This document shows, one piece after another, positions 1-12,496 of a stretch of DNA of 64,000 nt. The DNA is from Deltaproteobacteria bacterium. GTDB lineage: Bacteria > Myxococcota_A > Polyangia > DRWM01 > JAAZOP01. Numbering within the stretch: the first letter of the stretch is position 1; each line of letters opens with the position of its first letter. The stretch lies in NCBI GenBank assembly GCA_016218815.1, contig JACRCX010000054.1, positions 1 through 64,000 on the forward strand, given 5' to 3'. A model generated the notes under the pieces. It did no database searches and was not told the DNA's origin. It saw only the letters and a list, made by a program, of their open reading frames with translations. Made by a program: the position numbers and the translations under genes.

Positions 1-1
1 G

Positions 2-241
2 ACTTCGGCCACGGTCATCACCGATCGCGAGACGGGCCGTTCGAAGGGCTTCGGGTTCGTCGAGTTCGCGAGCCCCGAGGAGGCCAAGAAGGCGATCGAG
101 GGTCTGAACGGCAAGGAACTGCAGGGCCGGACGATCACGGTCGCTGAGGCGCGTCCGCGCGAGGAGCGCGGTGGTGGCGGCGGCGGCGGTCGCGGCGGCC
201 GCGGTGGCGGCGGCGGCGGCGGTTACCGCGATCGGTACTAG
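2..241 (+). CDS. RRM RNA-binding protein, C-terminal part (5' end outside window)
   Basis: The frame is open from base 2 to a TAG at 239-241 and gives about 79 residues. It shows the second half of an RNA recognition motif, including the RNP-1 motif KGFGFVEF and the closing strand [11 protein letters not shown], followed by an Arg/Gly-rich tail of the RGGGG type ending in YRDRY. This is the architecture of small bacterial glycine-rich RRM proteins, usually about 90-120 residues, which bind single-stranded RNA in the cytoplasm and are often cold-responsive. The first strands and the RNP-2 motif lie left of the window. The family assignment is firm; the RNA targets are unknown. Confidence 0.9.
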   Translation, partial: TSATVITDRETGRSKGFGFVEFASPEEAKKAIEGLNGKELQGRTITVAEARPREERGGGGGGGRGGRGGGGGGGYRDRY

Positions 242-341
242 CCCGAACCGGAGAAGCTCCCCGGACCCGCTCCGCCGCCGTAGGGCGTGCGGAGCGGTGC
301 CGGGGTCGTACGGCCTCGGGGGGCGAGCGACGGGGCGAGGC

Positions 342-1970
342 ATGAGCACCAGGGAGCCGACCGACAGGCGGTCGTCCGACCGTGCACTGCCGGCGCGGGC
401 CGGCAAGCCTGCGCGGAGCGTCGCGACCGCGGCGGCTCCGGCGGACGACGACGACGAGTCGGCCGTCCCGGGGCGCTCGAACGACCCCTTGCGGCAGTTC
501 CTGGGCAGAATGGCGACGGTGCCGGTCCTCACGCGCGAGGGGGAGGTGGCGGTAGCCCGGCGCATCGAGGCCGGCGAACGCAAGGTCTTGTCCACGCTGT
601 TCCGCTCGCCCGTGGCCCTGCGCGAGATCCTCGAGTTGGGCGAGGGGCTGCGGCGAGGCTCGATTCGCGTCCACGAGGTCGTTCGCCAGTTCGAGGACGA
701 GGAGGGGGACGAGGATTTCGACGAAAGCGCTGCCGTGCGGCGGGTGGTGCGGCAGATTGACCTGGTGCGGCGACAGGCTCGCGCGATCGCGCACGCCCGG
801 GCGCGCCTCGGGCGGGCGGGGGGGGGGCTCGGGTCGCGACGGCGGGCGACGCTGGACGCGATCGAGGCCCGGCGCGGCAGTATGGTGGAGACGTTGTGCG
901 CGTTGCGTCTCACCGGGCGCCACGTGGCGGCGATCGTCGGCCGGCTCGAGCAGTTCCACCGCCGGGTCGAGCGGGCGCGTGCGGAAATCGCCGAGCGCGA
1001 GCGCGCGGCCGGAATGGACGAACAGGCGCTGCGGCGGACGATTCGCCGGATGCGCTCCGGCCGGGCGGTGGAGCGACGGCTCTCCCGCAAGCTCGGTGCG
1101 CGGCTGGACGAGCTGGTGGAGGCCGAGCGCGCCATCCGCGGCTCGCGGCGAGCGATCGCGAAGGTCGAGCGGGAGGCGAACCTGTCGGCCGGCGAGCTGA
1201 CGGGGACCTTCGACGCGATTCGCGACGGCCAGCGCGAGGCCGAGCAGGCGCGGGGGGAGCTGGTGGTGGCCAACCTGCGGCTCGTGGTCTGGATCGCGAA
1301 GCGGTACGTCAACCGCGGGCTGCAGTTCATGGACTTGATCCAGGAGGGGAACATCGGGCTGATGAGGGCGGTGGACAAGTTCGAATACCGCCGCGGCTAC
1401 AAGTTCTCCACCTACGCCACCTGGTGGGTGCGGCAGGCGATCACGCGAGGCATCGCCGACCACGCGCGCACGATCCGGGTTCCGGTGCATATGATCGAAG
1501 CCATGCACAAGGTTCTCCGGACGACCCGGCTGCTCGTCCAGGAGATCGGGCGCGAGCCCACGGCCGAGGAGCTGGCCGCGAGGATGGAGGTGCCTCCGGA
1601 CCGCGTGCGCAACGTGCTGCGCGTCGCCCGCGAGCCCATCTCCCTGGAAACGCCCATCGGCGAGGAACAGGACAGCCACCTGGGCGATTTCATCGAGGAC
1701 AAGGCTGCGGTCTCGCCCGCCGACGCCACGGTCGATGTCGATCTGTCCGACCGCATCCGCGACGTGCTGCACACCGTCACGGGACGCGAGGAGAAGGTGC
1801 TGCGGATGCGCTTCGGCATCGGCGAGCGCTGCGATCACACCCTGGAGGAGGTGGGCCGGGAGTTCGGGGTGACGCGCGAGCGCATCCGGCAGATCGAAGC
1901 CAAGGCGCTGCGGAAGCTCCGCCACCCGACGCGCAGCGAGCGGCTGCGCGTCTTCCGGGAGCCGGTGTAG
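342..1970 (+). CDS. rpoD: primary RNA polymerase sigma factor (sigma-70 family)
   Basis: A 542-residue sigma factor. Region 1.2 is [22 protein letters not shown] near residue 47. Region 2 starts near residue 307 ([20 protein letters not shown], then [20 protein letters not shown] and [13 protein letters not shown]). Region 3 follows, and region 4 ends with the helix-turn-helix [19 protein letters not shown] near residue 505. Between regions 1.2 and 2 lies an Arg/Glu-rich non-conserved segment, as in group 1 sigma factors. A typical acidic region 1.1 is not evident; the N-terminus is a short low-complexity stretch. ATG at 342 is preferred to upstream codons because the Ala/Val-only extension would overlap the RRM gene. 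A run of ten G lies inside the gene at 818-827. It recognises the TTGACA/TATAAT-like promoters seen elsewhere in the window. Confidence 0.93.
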   Translation: MSTREPTDRRSSDRALPARAGKPARSVATAAAPADDDDESAVPGRSNDPLRQFLGRMATVPVLTREGEVAVARRIEAGERKVLSTLFRSPVALREILELGEGLRRGSIRVHEVVRQFEDEEGDEDFDESAAVRRVVRQIDLVRRQARAIAHARARLGRAGGGLGSRRRATLDAIEARRGSMVETLCALRLTGRHVAAIVGRLEQFHRRVERARAEIAERERAAGMDEQALRRTIRRMRSGRAVERRLSRKLGARLDELVEAERAIRGSRRAIAKVEREANLSAGELTGTFDAIRDGQREAEQARGELVVANLRLVVWIAKRYVNRGLQFMDLIQEGNIGLMRAVDKFEYRRGYKFSTYATWWVRQAITRGIADHARTIRVPVHMIEAMHKVLRTTRLLVQEIGREPTAEELAARMEVPPDRVRNVLRVAREPISLETPIGEEQDSHLGDFIEDKAAVSPADATVDVDLSDRIRDVLHTVTGREEKVLRMRFGIGERCDHTLEEVGREFGVTRERIRQIEAKALRKLRHPTRSERLRVFREPV

Positions 1971-2046
1971 CGGGCGTCTTCCCGGGACCGGCCGCAGGTC
2001 CTGTTGCGCCCGGTCGAACCGTGCTACCACGCAGGCAGGAGGTCCC

Positions 2047-2238
2047 TTGAAGACAAGACCATCCATCGTCAAGAGGCAGAAGGAGATCGCGAGACTCGAA
2101 CGCCAGCAGGCCAAGGCCGAGCGGCGCAGCAAGCGCAAGCAGGAGCGCGACGCGCATGCGCCGGCTGCCGGCCCGCAGCCGGGTACGCCCGAGACCGTGG
2201 TCCAGCCGCCGTCCGATGAGAAGGTTGCCGGCGGCTGA
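2047..2238 (+). CDS. small highly basic protein of unknown function
   Basis: Sixty-three residues starting at TTG, with AGGAGG at 2037-2042 just upstream. The first 36 residues are almost entirely Lys/Arg/Gln/Glu (VKRQKEIARLERQQAKAERR), predicted to be one long charged helix, followed by a Pro/Ala/Gly tail. Similar short Lys/Arg-rich proteins are common in delta-proteobacterial and myxobacterial genomes. A nucleic-acid or ribosome-associated role would be a guess from composition only. It overlaps the next gene by 23 bases, so the two are probably co-transcribed. Confidence 0.6.
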   Translation: MKTRPSIVKRQKEIARLERQQAKAERRSKRKQERDAHAPAAGPQPGTPETVVQPPSDEKVAGG

Positions 2239-3192
2239 GTCCGGGCATCGCGCCCCGGCGAGCGCCGCGCCGGCCGCGCGACGGCCGGCGGCAAGCGCTT
2301 CCCACGCATTCGCCTTCCGTTGCGCCGCGTTCGCCCTCGCGACCGCCGTCCTGGCGTGCGGTTCGTCCCCCGATGGGGGCACGGGCGACGCGGACGGCGC
2401 CGACGCTGCCGCGGAAGCGGCGGACGTACCGCACGAGATTGCGGCCGATGTCCCCGGCGGGGAGGACGCCGGCGCGGACGAATCGGGCGGCGGGGATGTC
2501 GCCGAGGCACTCGAGGACGAGCCGGACGACGAGACCGAGGACGCGGGCGACCCCTGCCCGCCGCTCATGGCCCTGGTGGACGACGCGTTCTGTATCGACA
2601 TCTACGAAGGGAGGCTCGAGGAACAGGACGCCGCCGGCACGTGGTCCGCGGCCGAGCCGTACTTCACCGTGGGTGCCCGCATCGTGCGGGCCGTGCCCGC
2701 CGAAGGCGCGGTGCCGCAGGGCTACATCTCCGGCGGCGAGGCCCAGGCCGCGTGCGGGCGGTCCGGCAAGCGGCTGTGCACCTCCGACGAATGGCTCGTC
2801 GCGTGTCAGGGTCCCGCCGGCCACGTCTACCCGTATGGGGACGAACACATCGACGGCGCGTGCAACGACCGCTACGCGGGCGGGCACCCCGTCGTGGACT
2901 ACTTCGGCACCAGTGAAGGCGTCTGGGATATGGCGCACATGAACGATCCCGGCATCAACCGGCAGCCGGGCACGGTGGCGCCGGGCGGCTCCTTCGCCGA
3001 CTGTTCGAGCGACTGGGGAGTGCTCGACATGCACGGCAACCTGCACGAGTGGGTCGCCGACGCCGACGGCACCTTCCGCGGCGGCTTCTACGCCGACGCC
3101 GTGCTCAACGGCCCCGGGTGCCTGTACCGCACGACCGCCCACGACAGCACCTACCACGACTACTCGACCGGCTTCCGCTGCTGCGCCGATCG

Positions 3193-3196
<4 letters not shown>
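2216..3196 (+). CDS. SUMF1/formylglycine-generating-enzyme-like lipoprotein
   Basis: A 326-residue protein with a long N-region, a hydrophobic segment and the lipobox ATAVLAC (Cys48), so a lipoprotein signal is likely. An Ala/Asp/Glu-rich linker of about 60 residues follows, then a SUMF1-type domain: FCIDIYEG, GKRLCTSDEWLVACQG, MHGNLHEWVADADG, and a closing RGGF...GFRCC. In true formylglycine-generating enzymes two cysteines near this C-terminal RGG motif bind copper and act in catalysis. Here only one (GPGCLY) lies at the corresponding place, so sulfatase activation is doubtful and another role of the fold, for example ligand binding at the cell surface, is likelier. A second protein of this type is at 28962-30326. 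ATG 2216 was chosen because it overlaps the preceding gene and still leaves a plausible signal peptide. Confidence 0.75.
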
Positions 3197-4528
<1,332 letters not shown>

Positions 4529-4560
4529 CGTCGGCGGTCGGCGGTCGACCGGCGGAGCGT

Positions 4561-5844
4561 TCACAACCGCTGGATCAGGTACAGGTACGCCGGCAGGCGG
4601 AGGTGCGGCGCGATGGAGCGGAACGCGGCGCGGAGGCGGCGTCGCGAGTCCTCGCCGCCGGCCGCCTCGTCCGCCAGCGGCGAGAGGTAGATCGTCCCGC
4701 GTTCGTCGAAGCCGCCGAGCGTGCGCGCGCAGAGCGCCGCCAGCGCCGGCAGGTGACCGGGCGGAAGCCTCTCGCCGAGCACGAAGTTCGCCGTGACCTC
4801 CACGCGCCGGTACGTGCGGTCGATGGCCAGCATCCGCTCGAACGCCGCCGCGACCTCCGCGGCGGCAACGGGCTTGCCGAGCGCGGCGAGCGTGTCCGCG
4901 TCGGCCGACTCCATCCCGACGTTGACGAAGCTCCGGAACGGCAGGCGCTCCAGCGCCGCGAACGGGGCCTCGCCGTGCTCCAGGAGGGACCGTACGCTGC
5001 CGAAGAGGAAGAGGTGCGGCTCGCCGACCAGCGAGTGTGCCAGCCCGAACAGCTCGAAGGCGCGGCGCGCCGCGTGCTCGAGCGCCTCGGCACCGGCGCC
5101 CAAGGCGTCGTGCTGGGCGAGGAAGACGCCGGCGTGGTTCGGCAGATCGTCGCCGACCAGCGCGGCGACCTCGTCGATCTGCCGCGCGACGTCGGCCTCC
5201 GACCGCACGCGGAACTCGCCGCGCGAGCGGACCGAGCAGAAGCGGCACCGGTGGCGGCAGCCGTCGGCGACCAGGACGGGGAGGACATCGTAGTCGACAT
5301 GGCGCGCGTCGGGCGGCAGCACCGGCAGGTCGTCGCCGAGAATTTCGTGCAGCCGCCGCGCTCCGGCCGCCGTCCGGTCCCGGTCCTGGGCCGCGGCCCG
5401 CGCCAGGAACCCGGCCACGGGCGGCGGGGCGTCCCCGACGTCGATCCCGCGCAGCCGCCCCGGGAGCGACTCGGCGGCCCGAATCGCCTCGCGCACCGCC
5501 GGGTGCGCGAACGGCTCGTCCCACAGCACCGCGTTGCTCGGGTAGGATAGGCAGGGCAGGTAGTGCTCGCCCAGCAGCGTGTGCAGGTCGCGGTAGTCGG
5601 CAGCCGAGTAGTAGACCCAGTCGCCGCGGGCCGTGCGCTTGAGCCAGTCGGTCGGGTGCGGCCAGGTCGGCCCTCGACCCTGGACGAACCGCACGGCACC
5701 GCCCGGGCCGCAGTGGAAGACGTGGCCCGAGGTCCGGATTTCGGAATAGCGGCCGAAGCGCAGCGGTGCGCCGACCTTCAGGTAGCGGTGGGCGCCTTCG
5801 AGGTCCACGCGCACTTCCAGATCACCGGCTTGCCATGCGTCCAT
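4561..5844 (-). CDS. radical SAM enzyme of unknown specificity
   Basis: A 427-residue protein. The iron-sulfur ligands are in CRHRCRFCSV (CX3CX2C) near residue 190, preceded by VDYDVLPVLVADG and followed by typical radical SAM barrel features, including FVNVGMESADADTL. An N-terminal domain of about 170 residues (YLKVGAPLRFGRYSEIRT, WVYYSAADYRDLHTL) precedes the barrel and is not a family I recognise. Members cleave S-adenosylmethionine to a radical that attacks an unknown substrate. It is the second gene of a minus-strand pair: its start overlaps the end of the acyltransferase-like gene by 23 bases, so the two are probably translationally coupled and act on one pathway, perhaps lipid or natural-product tailoring. 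Confidence 0.82.
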   Translation of the reverse strand: MDAWQAGDLEVRVDLEGAHRYLKVGAPLRFGRYSEIRTSGHVFHCGPGGAVRFVQGRGPTWPHPTDWLKRTARGDWVYYSAADYRDLHTLLGEHYLPCLSYPSNAVLWDEPFAHPAVREAIRAAESLPGRLRGIDVGDAPPPVAGFLARAAAQDRDRTAAGARRLHEILGDDLPVLPPDARHVDYDVLPVLVADGCRHRCRFCSVRSRGEFRVRSEADVARQIDEVAALVGDDLPNHAGVFLAQHDALGAGAEALEHAARRAFELFGLAHSLVGEPHLFLFGSVRSLLEHGEAPFAALERLPFRSFVNVGMESADADTLAALGKPVAAAEVAAAFERMLAIDRTYRRVEVTANFVLGERLPPGHLPALAALCARTLGGFDERGTIYLSPLADEAAGGEDSRRRLRAAFRSIAPHLRLPAYLYLIQRL

Positions 5845-7117
5845 CGTCGAAGATCGTCTCCAGCTCGGCGGCCAGCCGTTCCAGCTCCGGCGCCGTCTCG
5901 GCGTATCCGTTGAAGTGGATTGTGAGGTCGCCGCAGAAGCCCGTGGCGGTGAGAACGGGAATGGGGAGGCCGCGCACCGACGGCCCGACGAAGGTCGCGT
6001 CCCGCACCAGGTCGCCGAACGGGGCGAGGCAAGGGTCCAGCGGACCGATGTTGGTGACCAGCAGTCCGCGGGTGAGCAGCCGCCGGATCCAGACCGCGAA
6101 GACCAGCCGCGTGAGCCGCCGCACGAGCCCGTGCGGCAGGCAGAGGATCAGCGGGAGGTTGAACAGGAGCGCCGCCAGACCGTCGACGTCCGGCCGGCGG
6201 CGGGACGTACGCCGGGCAACCTCGGCCAGCGCGTCGGGAAGCGAGGCGGCATGTGCCCGCGGCAGCGAGACCGAGATGACCGCGCTCAGGTTGGCGACCC
6301 GTGGCCGATCGTCGGGAAGGCGGCGGCGCAGGTCGGCCGTGTAGAAGCACCCGCTCCGCCCCCGCGTGCTCACGCGCCGCACGAGCACGGCCAGCGCCGC
6401 GACCAGCAGGTCGTTGACGGTCGCGTTCCGGACGCGGCACAGCTCCCGCAACGCCGAGCCCTCGCCGACGTCGACCCGGACCGTGCGCCACGTCGCCGGG
6501 CCGGTCGGAGGCGGCCCCGCGGTCGCGGTGCGGGCGAGGAACGGGACCTCGAACGGACGCGTCGTCTCGCGCAGCAGCCCCGCCGCCAATCGGACCAGTC
6601 CCGCCGCTCCCAGCCGCCGGAAGAGCATCCCGACATGGCGCTCGACGGGGCAGGGGCGTTCGACCGTCGTGCCGCCCATCAACAGGCGTGCCAGCTCCCG
6701 CACGGCGGCGAGCGTTCCCGCACCGTCGGCCGCCACGTGGAGCACGCTCACCAGCAGCCGGCAGCCGCGCTCGCCGGGCAGCACTGCCACCCGCCAGGGC
6801 CATCCCGCCCGCTCGTCGATCTCCCGCGCCAGCCACTCCCTCGTGGTCGTCTCGGGGTCCGCGGCGGGGTCGAGAAGCTGCACGGCGTCGGTGGCGGACA
6901 TGGTCGGGTCGGTCACCCAGCGGTCGCGCCAGGCGCCGGGCACGTAGCGGCAGCCGAGCAGGGGGAATGCGGCCACCGTGCCCGCGACCGCGCGCTCCGC
7001 TTCGTGTCGGTCGATGGGGCGGTCGAGGTCCACGATGACCTGAAGGTGCTCGCGCCCCAGCACGGTCAAGGCCACGTCGAGCGGTTGTGCGGGGTAGGAA
7101 GAACGAGCCTCGCTCAT
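5822..7117 (-). CDS. condensation / wax-ester-synthase-like acyltransferase (HxxxDG)
   Basis: A 431-residue protein. The motif HVAADG near residue 120 (HxxxDG, in SVLHVAADGAG) marks the CoA-dependent acyltransferase superfamily that includes PapA-type acyltransferases, WS/DGAT enzymes and peptide-synthetase condensation domains. The N-terminal part (VIVDLDRPIDRHEAERAVAG, FPLLGCRYV) and the C-terminal half (ATVNDLLVAAL, LLVTNIGPLDP, GFCGDLTIHFNGY) fit the two-lobe fold. It probably transfers an acyl group from CoA or a carrier protein to an alcohol or amine. ATG 7117 has GGAAGG upstream. The frame stays open beyond the start but lacks family-like sequence there. It is the first gene of a pair with the radical SAM gene. 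Confidence 0.8.
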   Translation of the reverse strand: MSEARSSYPAQPLDVALTVLGREHLQVIVDLDRPIDRHEAERAVAGTVAAFPLLGCRYVPGAWRDRWVTDPTMSATDAVQLLDPAADPETTTREWLAREIDERAGWPWRVAVLPGERGCRLLVSVLHVAADGAGTLAAVRELARLLMGGTTVERPCPVERHVGMLFRRLGAAGLVRLAAGLLRETTRPFEVPFLARTATAGPPPTGPATWRTVRVDVGEGSALRELCRVRNATVNDLLVAALAVLVRRVSTRGRSGCFYTADLRRRLPDDRPRVANLSAVISVSLPRAHAASLPDALAEVARRTSRRRPDVDGLAALLFNLPLILCLPHGLVRRLTRLVFAVWIRRLLTRGLLVTNIGPLDPCLAPFGDLVRDATFVGPSVRGLPIPVLTATGFCGDLTIHFNGYAETAPELERLAAELETIFDDGRMASR

Positions 7118-7229
7118 CCCGTCACCTTCCGGCCATTCCAGCACGCGCCCCGGGCCGCGGCAAGCACGCGGTCGCCGCCGCGCCCGTTCGTGATTGACCC
7201 GCCTCGCCGATCGGCCCGACACTCCCCGG

Positions 7230-9404
<2,175 letters not shown>

Positions 9405-9418
9405 AACGCGAGGAGGTC

Positions 9419-9452
9419 GGAACCACCGATGGACACCGATGAACATCGATGG
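9419..9452 (+). repeat. GGAACCACCGATG-type tandem phrase, copy 1
   Basis: GGAACCACCGATG is followed by two 10-base echoes, GACACCGATG and AACATCGATG, so the unit ACxCCGATGR is repeated three times. It lies 14 bases after the glgX stop. Near-identical copies are at 44411-44445 (minus) and 59520-59552 (plus), where the two inner units are in the other order. The 186-base gap between glgX and the next gene holds nothing else recognisable. Confidence 0.8.
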
Positions 9453-9590
9453 CTCCGCTCCGAATCCCGGAGAAGCGCAGGGAAAGACGGGAATACCCCG
9501 GGGTGAATCCGCGCCGGGGCGGATGGCGCCGCTCGTCGGCCCACCGGGCAGCCGGTGCTGCCGCATGGGCCGGAGTGGTTAGCCTGCGGC

Positions 9591-10928
9591 ATGAGACACG
9601 GAACAATCGCAGCCCTCCTCGTTCTGGTCCTTTCGTGCGGCGACTCCGCCGGGTCGCCGGATGGCTCGCATCTGGTCATCGGCCCGGACGTCTGGGTGCC
9701 GCCCGAGTGCGACCGGTCGGCCATCGCGGCCTATCCGGCGGCTTCGGACCTCGTCGAGGACCCGATGGGGCCTCCCGCGAGCCCGCCGCTAGCCCTTGCG
9801 GACCAGCAGGCGGTGTTCGAGGCCGTGGTGCGGGCGGTGACCGACGAGTACGTCGATCCCGCGTTCAATGGCGTGGATTGGCCGGGAATCGTGGCCACGC
9901 ACCGCGCTCGCGTCGCAGCCGGGTTGGAGACCGAGGCGTTCTACGCCGACCTGCGGAGCCTGATCTCCGAGCTGGGCGACGAGCACTCGTACTTTTCCTC
10001 GCCCGGCGAGGTGCAGGCGGAGGCGGCGGCGCTGGCCGGACAGAACGACTTCGTCGGCTTCGGCGTGTATATGCTGCCGCTGCTCGAGAAGGACCGCGCC
10101 GCGATCATCGCCGTCTTCCCCGCGTCGCCGGCGGAGCGCGCCGGGCTGGCGCAGCACGACTCGATCGTCGCCCTGAACGGCTTCCCGCTGGTGGCCGGCG
10201 GCAAGTCGCACCCGGAGCGCCTGCGGGGGCCCGAGTGCACGGGGGCGGTGTTGACGGTCCAGACTCCCGGGCAGGCGCCGCGGGAGCACACGATGGTTCG
10301 GCAACGGTTCTCGGCGCCGCTGCCCGTGTACGACCGGCTGGTGCCCACCACCGACGGCTCCCGCATCGGCTACGTGCTGCTTCCGACGTTCTTCGATTCG
10401 ACCGTCCCCGCGCAGGTGCGCGACGCCCTTCAGCGGCTCGGGCCGCTCGACGGGTTGGTCATCGACGACCGGGTCAACGGCGGCGGAGCGAGCTCGGTCC
10501 TGGAGCAGACGCTCTCGCTGTTCGCCTCGGGGACGTTGGGGCACTTCGCCAACCGCGCCGCGTCGCGACCGCTGGAGATCGCCGCCGACCCGGTCCAGGA
10601 CTCGCAGACCGTGCCGCTGGCCGTCCTGATCGACGAGGACACCGTCAGCTTCGGGGAGATTTTCGCCGGGGTGCTGCAGGACACCGGCCGCGCCCGGCTG
10701 GCCGGCCGGACGACGCTGGGGAATGTCGAGACCCTGGACCGGCACGTGTTCCCGGACGGCTCCGAGCTGTGGCTCGCCGGCGAGCGTTTCGTCCCCCTCC
10801 ACTCGACCGCCGACTGGGAAGCGACCGGCATCATTCCCGACGTCGAGGCGCACGCGGACTGGGACACGTTCACCTTCGAGAGCGACCCGGCGATTGCCGC
10901 CGCCCTCGGACTCCTCGGGCACTCGTAG
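9591..10928 (+). CDS. S41-family serine protease lipoprotein (tricorn/IRBP-like)
   Basis: A 445-residue protein starting MRHGTIAALLVLVLSCGDS, a short lipoprotein signal with Cys14. The S41 core is present: the LISELGDEHSYF motif gives the His of the tricorn/IRBP branch (His132), a PDZ-like segment follows (VFPASPAERAGLAQHDSIVALNG), then IGYVLLPTFFD, LVIDDRVNGGG and the nucleophile region IDEDTVSFGEIFAG (Ser353). The Lys of the CtpA-type Ser/Lys dyad, expected about 25 residues after this Ser, is replaced by Asn in TTLGN, which fits the His-dependent branch. It is probably a cell-envelope protease. ATG 9591 lies 5 bases after a TAGCCT hexamer and has no Shine-Dalgarno sequence. Confidence 0.85.
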   Translation: MRHGTIAALLVLVLSCGDSAGSPDGSHLVIGPDVWVPPECDRSAIAAYPAASDLVEDPMGPPASPPLALADQQAVFEAVVRAVTDEYVDPAFNGVDWPGIVATHRARVAAGLETEAFYADLRSLISELGDEHSYFSSPGEVQAEAAALAGQNDFVGFGVYMLPLLEKDRAAIIAVFPASPAERAGLAQHDSIVALNGFPLVAGGKSHPERLRGPECTGAVLTVQTPGQAPREHTMVRQRFSAPLPVYDRLVPTTDGSRIGYVLLPTFFDSTVPAQVRDALQRLGPLDGLVIDDRVNGGGASSVLEQTLSLFASGTLGHFANRAASRPLEIAADPVQDSQTVPLAVLIDEDTVSFGEIFAGVLQDTGRARLAGRTTLGNVETLDRHVFPDGSELWLAGERFVPLHSTADWEATGIIPDVEAHADWDTFTFESDPAIAAALGLLGHS

Positions 10929-11001
10929 CGCCTCCCGGACCCATCGGCTAGAGTGGACGGTGATCCGCGACGGCGGACACCCGCGTGCAGGGAGGCCCAC
11001 G

Positions 11002-12333
11002 ATGTCAGCCCCGCTCTGGAGTCTGCTCCCGCTGTCGATCGCGGCCATCGGCTGCGGGCCGTCTCACCGCGAGCTCGAGCCGTGGGATTGGACGAGCGAT
11101 CGCGGCGCGGACGCGGACGGGGACGTTCCCGGCGTGGACGCGCCGAGCGAAGCCGTTGACGCGGCGGACGGAACGCACGCGACGTTCGTCTATCCGCCGC
11201 TGGAGCCGGCGGAGGAGTGGTGCACCGACCCGGGCGTGGAGGCGGCGTCGCCGGGCCTGTTCGTCCACGGGGGGCTGCTGTTCGCCTTCCACAACGGCCG
11301 GGTCGCGTCGCCCGGCCCGGGCGATTCCGGTCGGCGATTGATGTTGCGCACGGCCGACGTGAGGGCGCCGTCGTTCGATCCGGCCGTCCCGCTCGCCGTG
11401 GACGGCTATCCGGTCGACCTGCTCGCGTTCGGCGACGACCTGTGGGTGGTGACCGCCGGGCCGATGATCTCGACGTTCCTCCTCCACACGACCGATCACG
11501 GCGCGGTGTGGTCGGTCGAGGAGGTCTTCGCGGGCGGGTCGGACTCGGGGGTCTGCACCTACAACGTGCCGAGCGTCTTCGTCCGTCCGGCGGAAGCGTC
11601 CCGCCGCCTGGTGCTTGGCTTCGACAACGACTCGCACATTTTCGGTTGCAGCGCGCAGGCTCGCTGGACGTTCCTGGACGGCGGGGTCTGGGCGGAGCCG
11701 GGGCGGATTGCGGACGGCGCGCCCGCCGGTGCGTTCGTGACCCCGGCCGGCATCGTGGTCGCGACGACGGGCGGCGTGGTGTTGTCCACCGACGGCGGCG
11801 CGACGTTCGCGCCGATTCCCGGCGGCGACACGACGTCCACGCGGGTCGTGGGCGAGCGGCTGGCGATGACGGCGGACGGGACGTTGTTCCTGGTGCAGAG
11901 CTACGGCTACGCGCTGCGCCAGGTCGTCGCGCTGGTGATTTCCCGCGACGGGGGTGCGACGTGGCCCGAGCGGATCGTCCTGGCGGACGAGGCCGAGGCC
12001 GACGCGTACTTCTTCGGGCCGACGGTCGCGGCGGCGAGAACGGATGTCATCGTCGCCTGGCGACGCGGCGACCCCCGGGACATCCTGGGCAGCTACCACC
12101 GCTGTTCGGCGTGGGCGACCGAGAGCCCGGATGACGGCGCCTCCTGGTCCATTCCCGCGTCGTTCGAGGCGACGTCGTCGGACGAGAACGTCTGGTCGGT
12201 GGCTGCGGCGACCGACGGGAATGGCGAGGCCGGCGCCCGCTCGTTCGTCGCCTACGCCGTCACTGGCGAGAACCCGACGTGGCAGCCGCGCCGCGTCTGC
12301 GTCGTCCGCCTCACCTTCGCCCTCGCCCCGTGA
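11002..12333 (+). CDS. lipoprotein with BNR/Asp-box beta-propeller
   Basis: A 443-residue protein. The N-terminus MSAPLWSLLPLSIAAIGCG is a lipoprotein signal (Cys18), followed by an Asp/Ala/Gly linker. The rest is beta-rich with repeated Asp-box sequences (TTDHGAVWS, STDGGATF, SRDGGATWPE, SPDDGASWS), as in sialidase-like propellers. These repeats are structural; catalytic residues of a true sialidase (an Arg triad) cannot be identified, so the function is open. GGGAGG lies about 7 bases before the ATG. It follows the S41 lipoprotein by 73 bases in the same direction, with a TAGAGT hexamer (10949-10954) in the gap. Confidence 0.75.
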   Translation: MSAPLWSLLPLSIAAIGCGPSHRELEPWDWTSDRGADADGDVPGVDAPSEAVDAADGTHATFVYPPLEPAEEWCTDPGVEAASPGLFVHGGLLFAFHNGRVASPGPGDSGRRLMLRTADVRAPSFDPAVPLAVDGYPVDLLAFGDDLWVVTAGPMISTFLLHTTDHGAVWSVEEVFAGGSDSGVCTYNVPSVFVRPAEASRRLVLGFDNDSHIFGCSAQARWTFLDGGVWAEPGRIADGAPAGAFVTPAGIVVATTGGVVLSTDGGATFAPIPGGDTTSTRVVGERLAMTADGTLFLVQSYGYALRQVVALVISRDGGATWPERIVLADEAEADAYFFGPTVAAARTDVIVAWRRGDPRDILGSYHRCSAWATESPDDGASWSIPASFEATSSDENVWSVAAATDGNGEAGARSFVAYAVTGENPTWQPRRVCVVRLTFALAP

Positions 12334-12459
12334 TCGGACTTGCGCCCACGCACTTCCCGCCCTCGCCGCCCTTCCCGCACCTCCGGACCAACAACCAATG
12401 ACTTCTCCGATCGTCCCACTCCTCCGATCATCCGACTTCTCCTTGCCCCACTCCTGCAA

Positions 12460-12488
12460 TTGACCCACCCCTTCCCGGCGGCTAGTCT
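12460..12488 (+). promoter_or_regulatory. sigma-70-like promoter of the surface-glycan operon, probably leaderless
   Basis: TTGACC (12460-12465), a 17-base spacer and TAGTCT (12483-12488). The first codon of the operon, GTG at 12497, is only 8 bases beyond the -10, close to the expected transcription start, and no Shine-Dalgarno is present. The 163-base gap before this gene also contains a CCAACAACCA phrase (12388-12397). Confidence 0.6.
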
Positions 12489-12496
12489 CCGCCGCC

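Noticed and set aside
171-341. N-terminal extension of the sigma factor frame with Ala/Val repeats
   Set aside because: It is the out-of-frame reading of the Gly-rich tail of the RRM gene and is not seen in sigma factors; ATG 342 is the better start.
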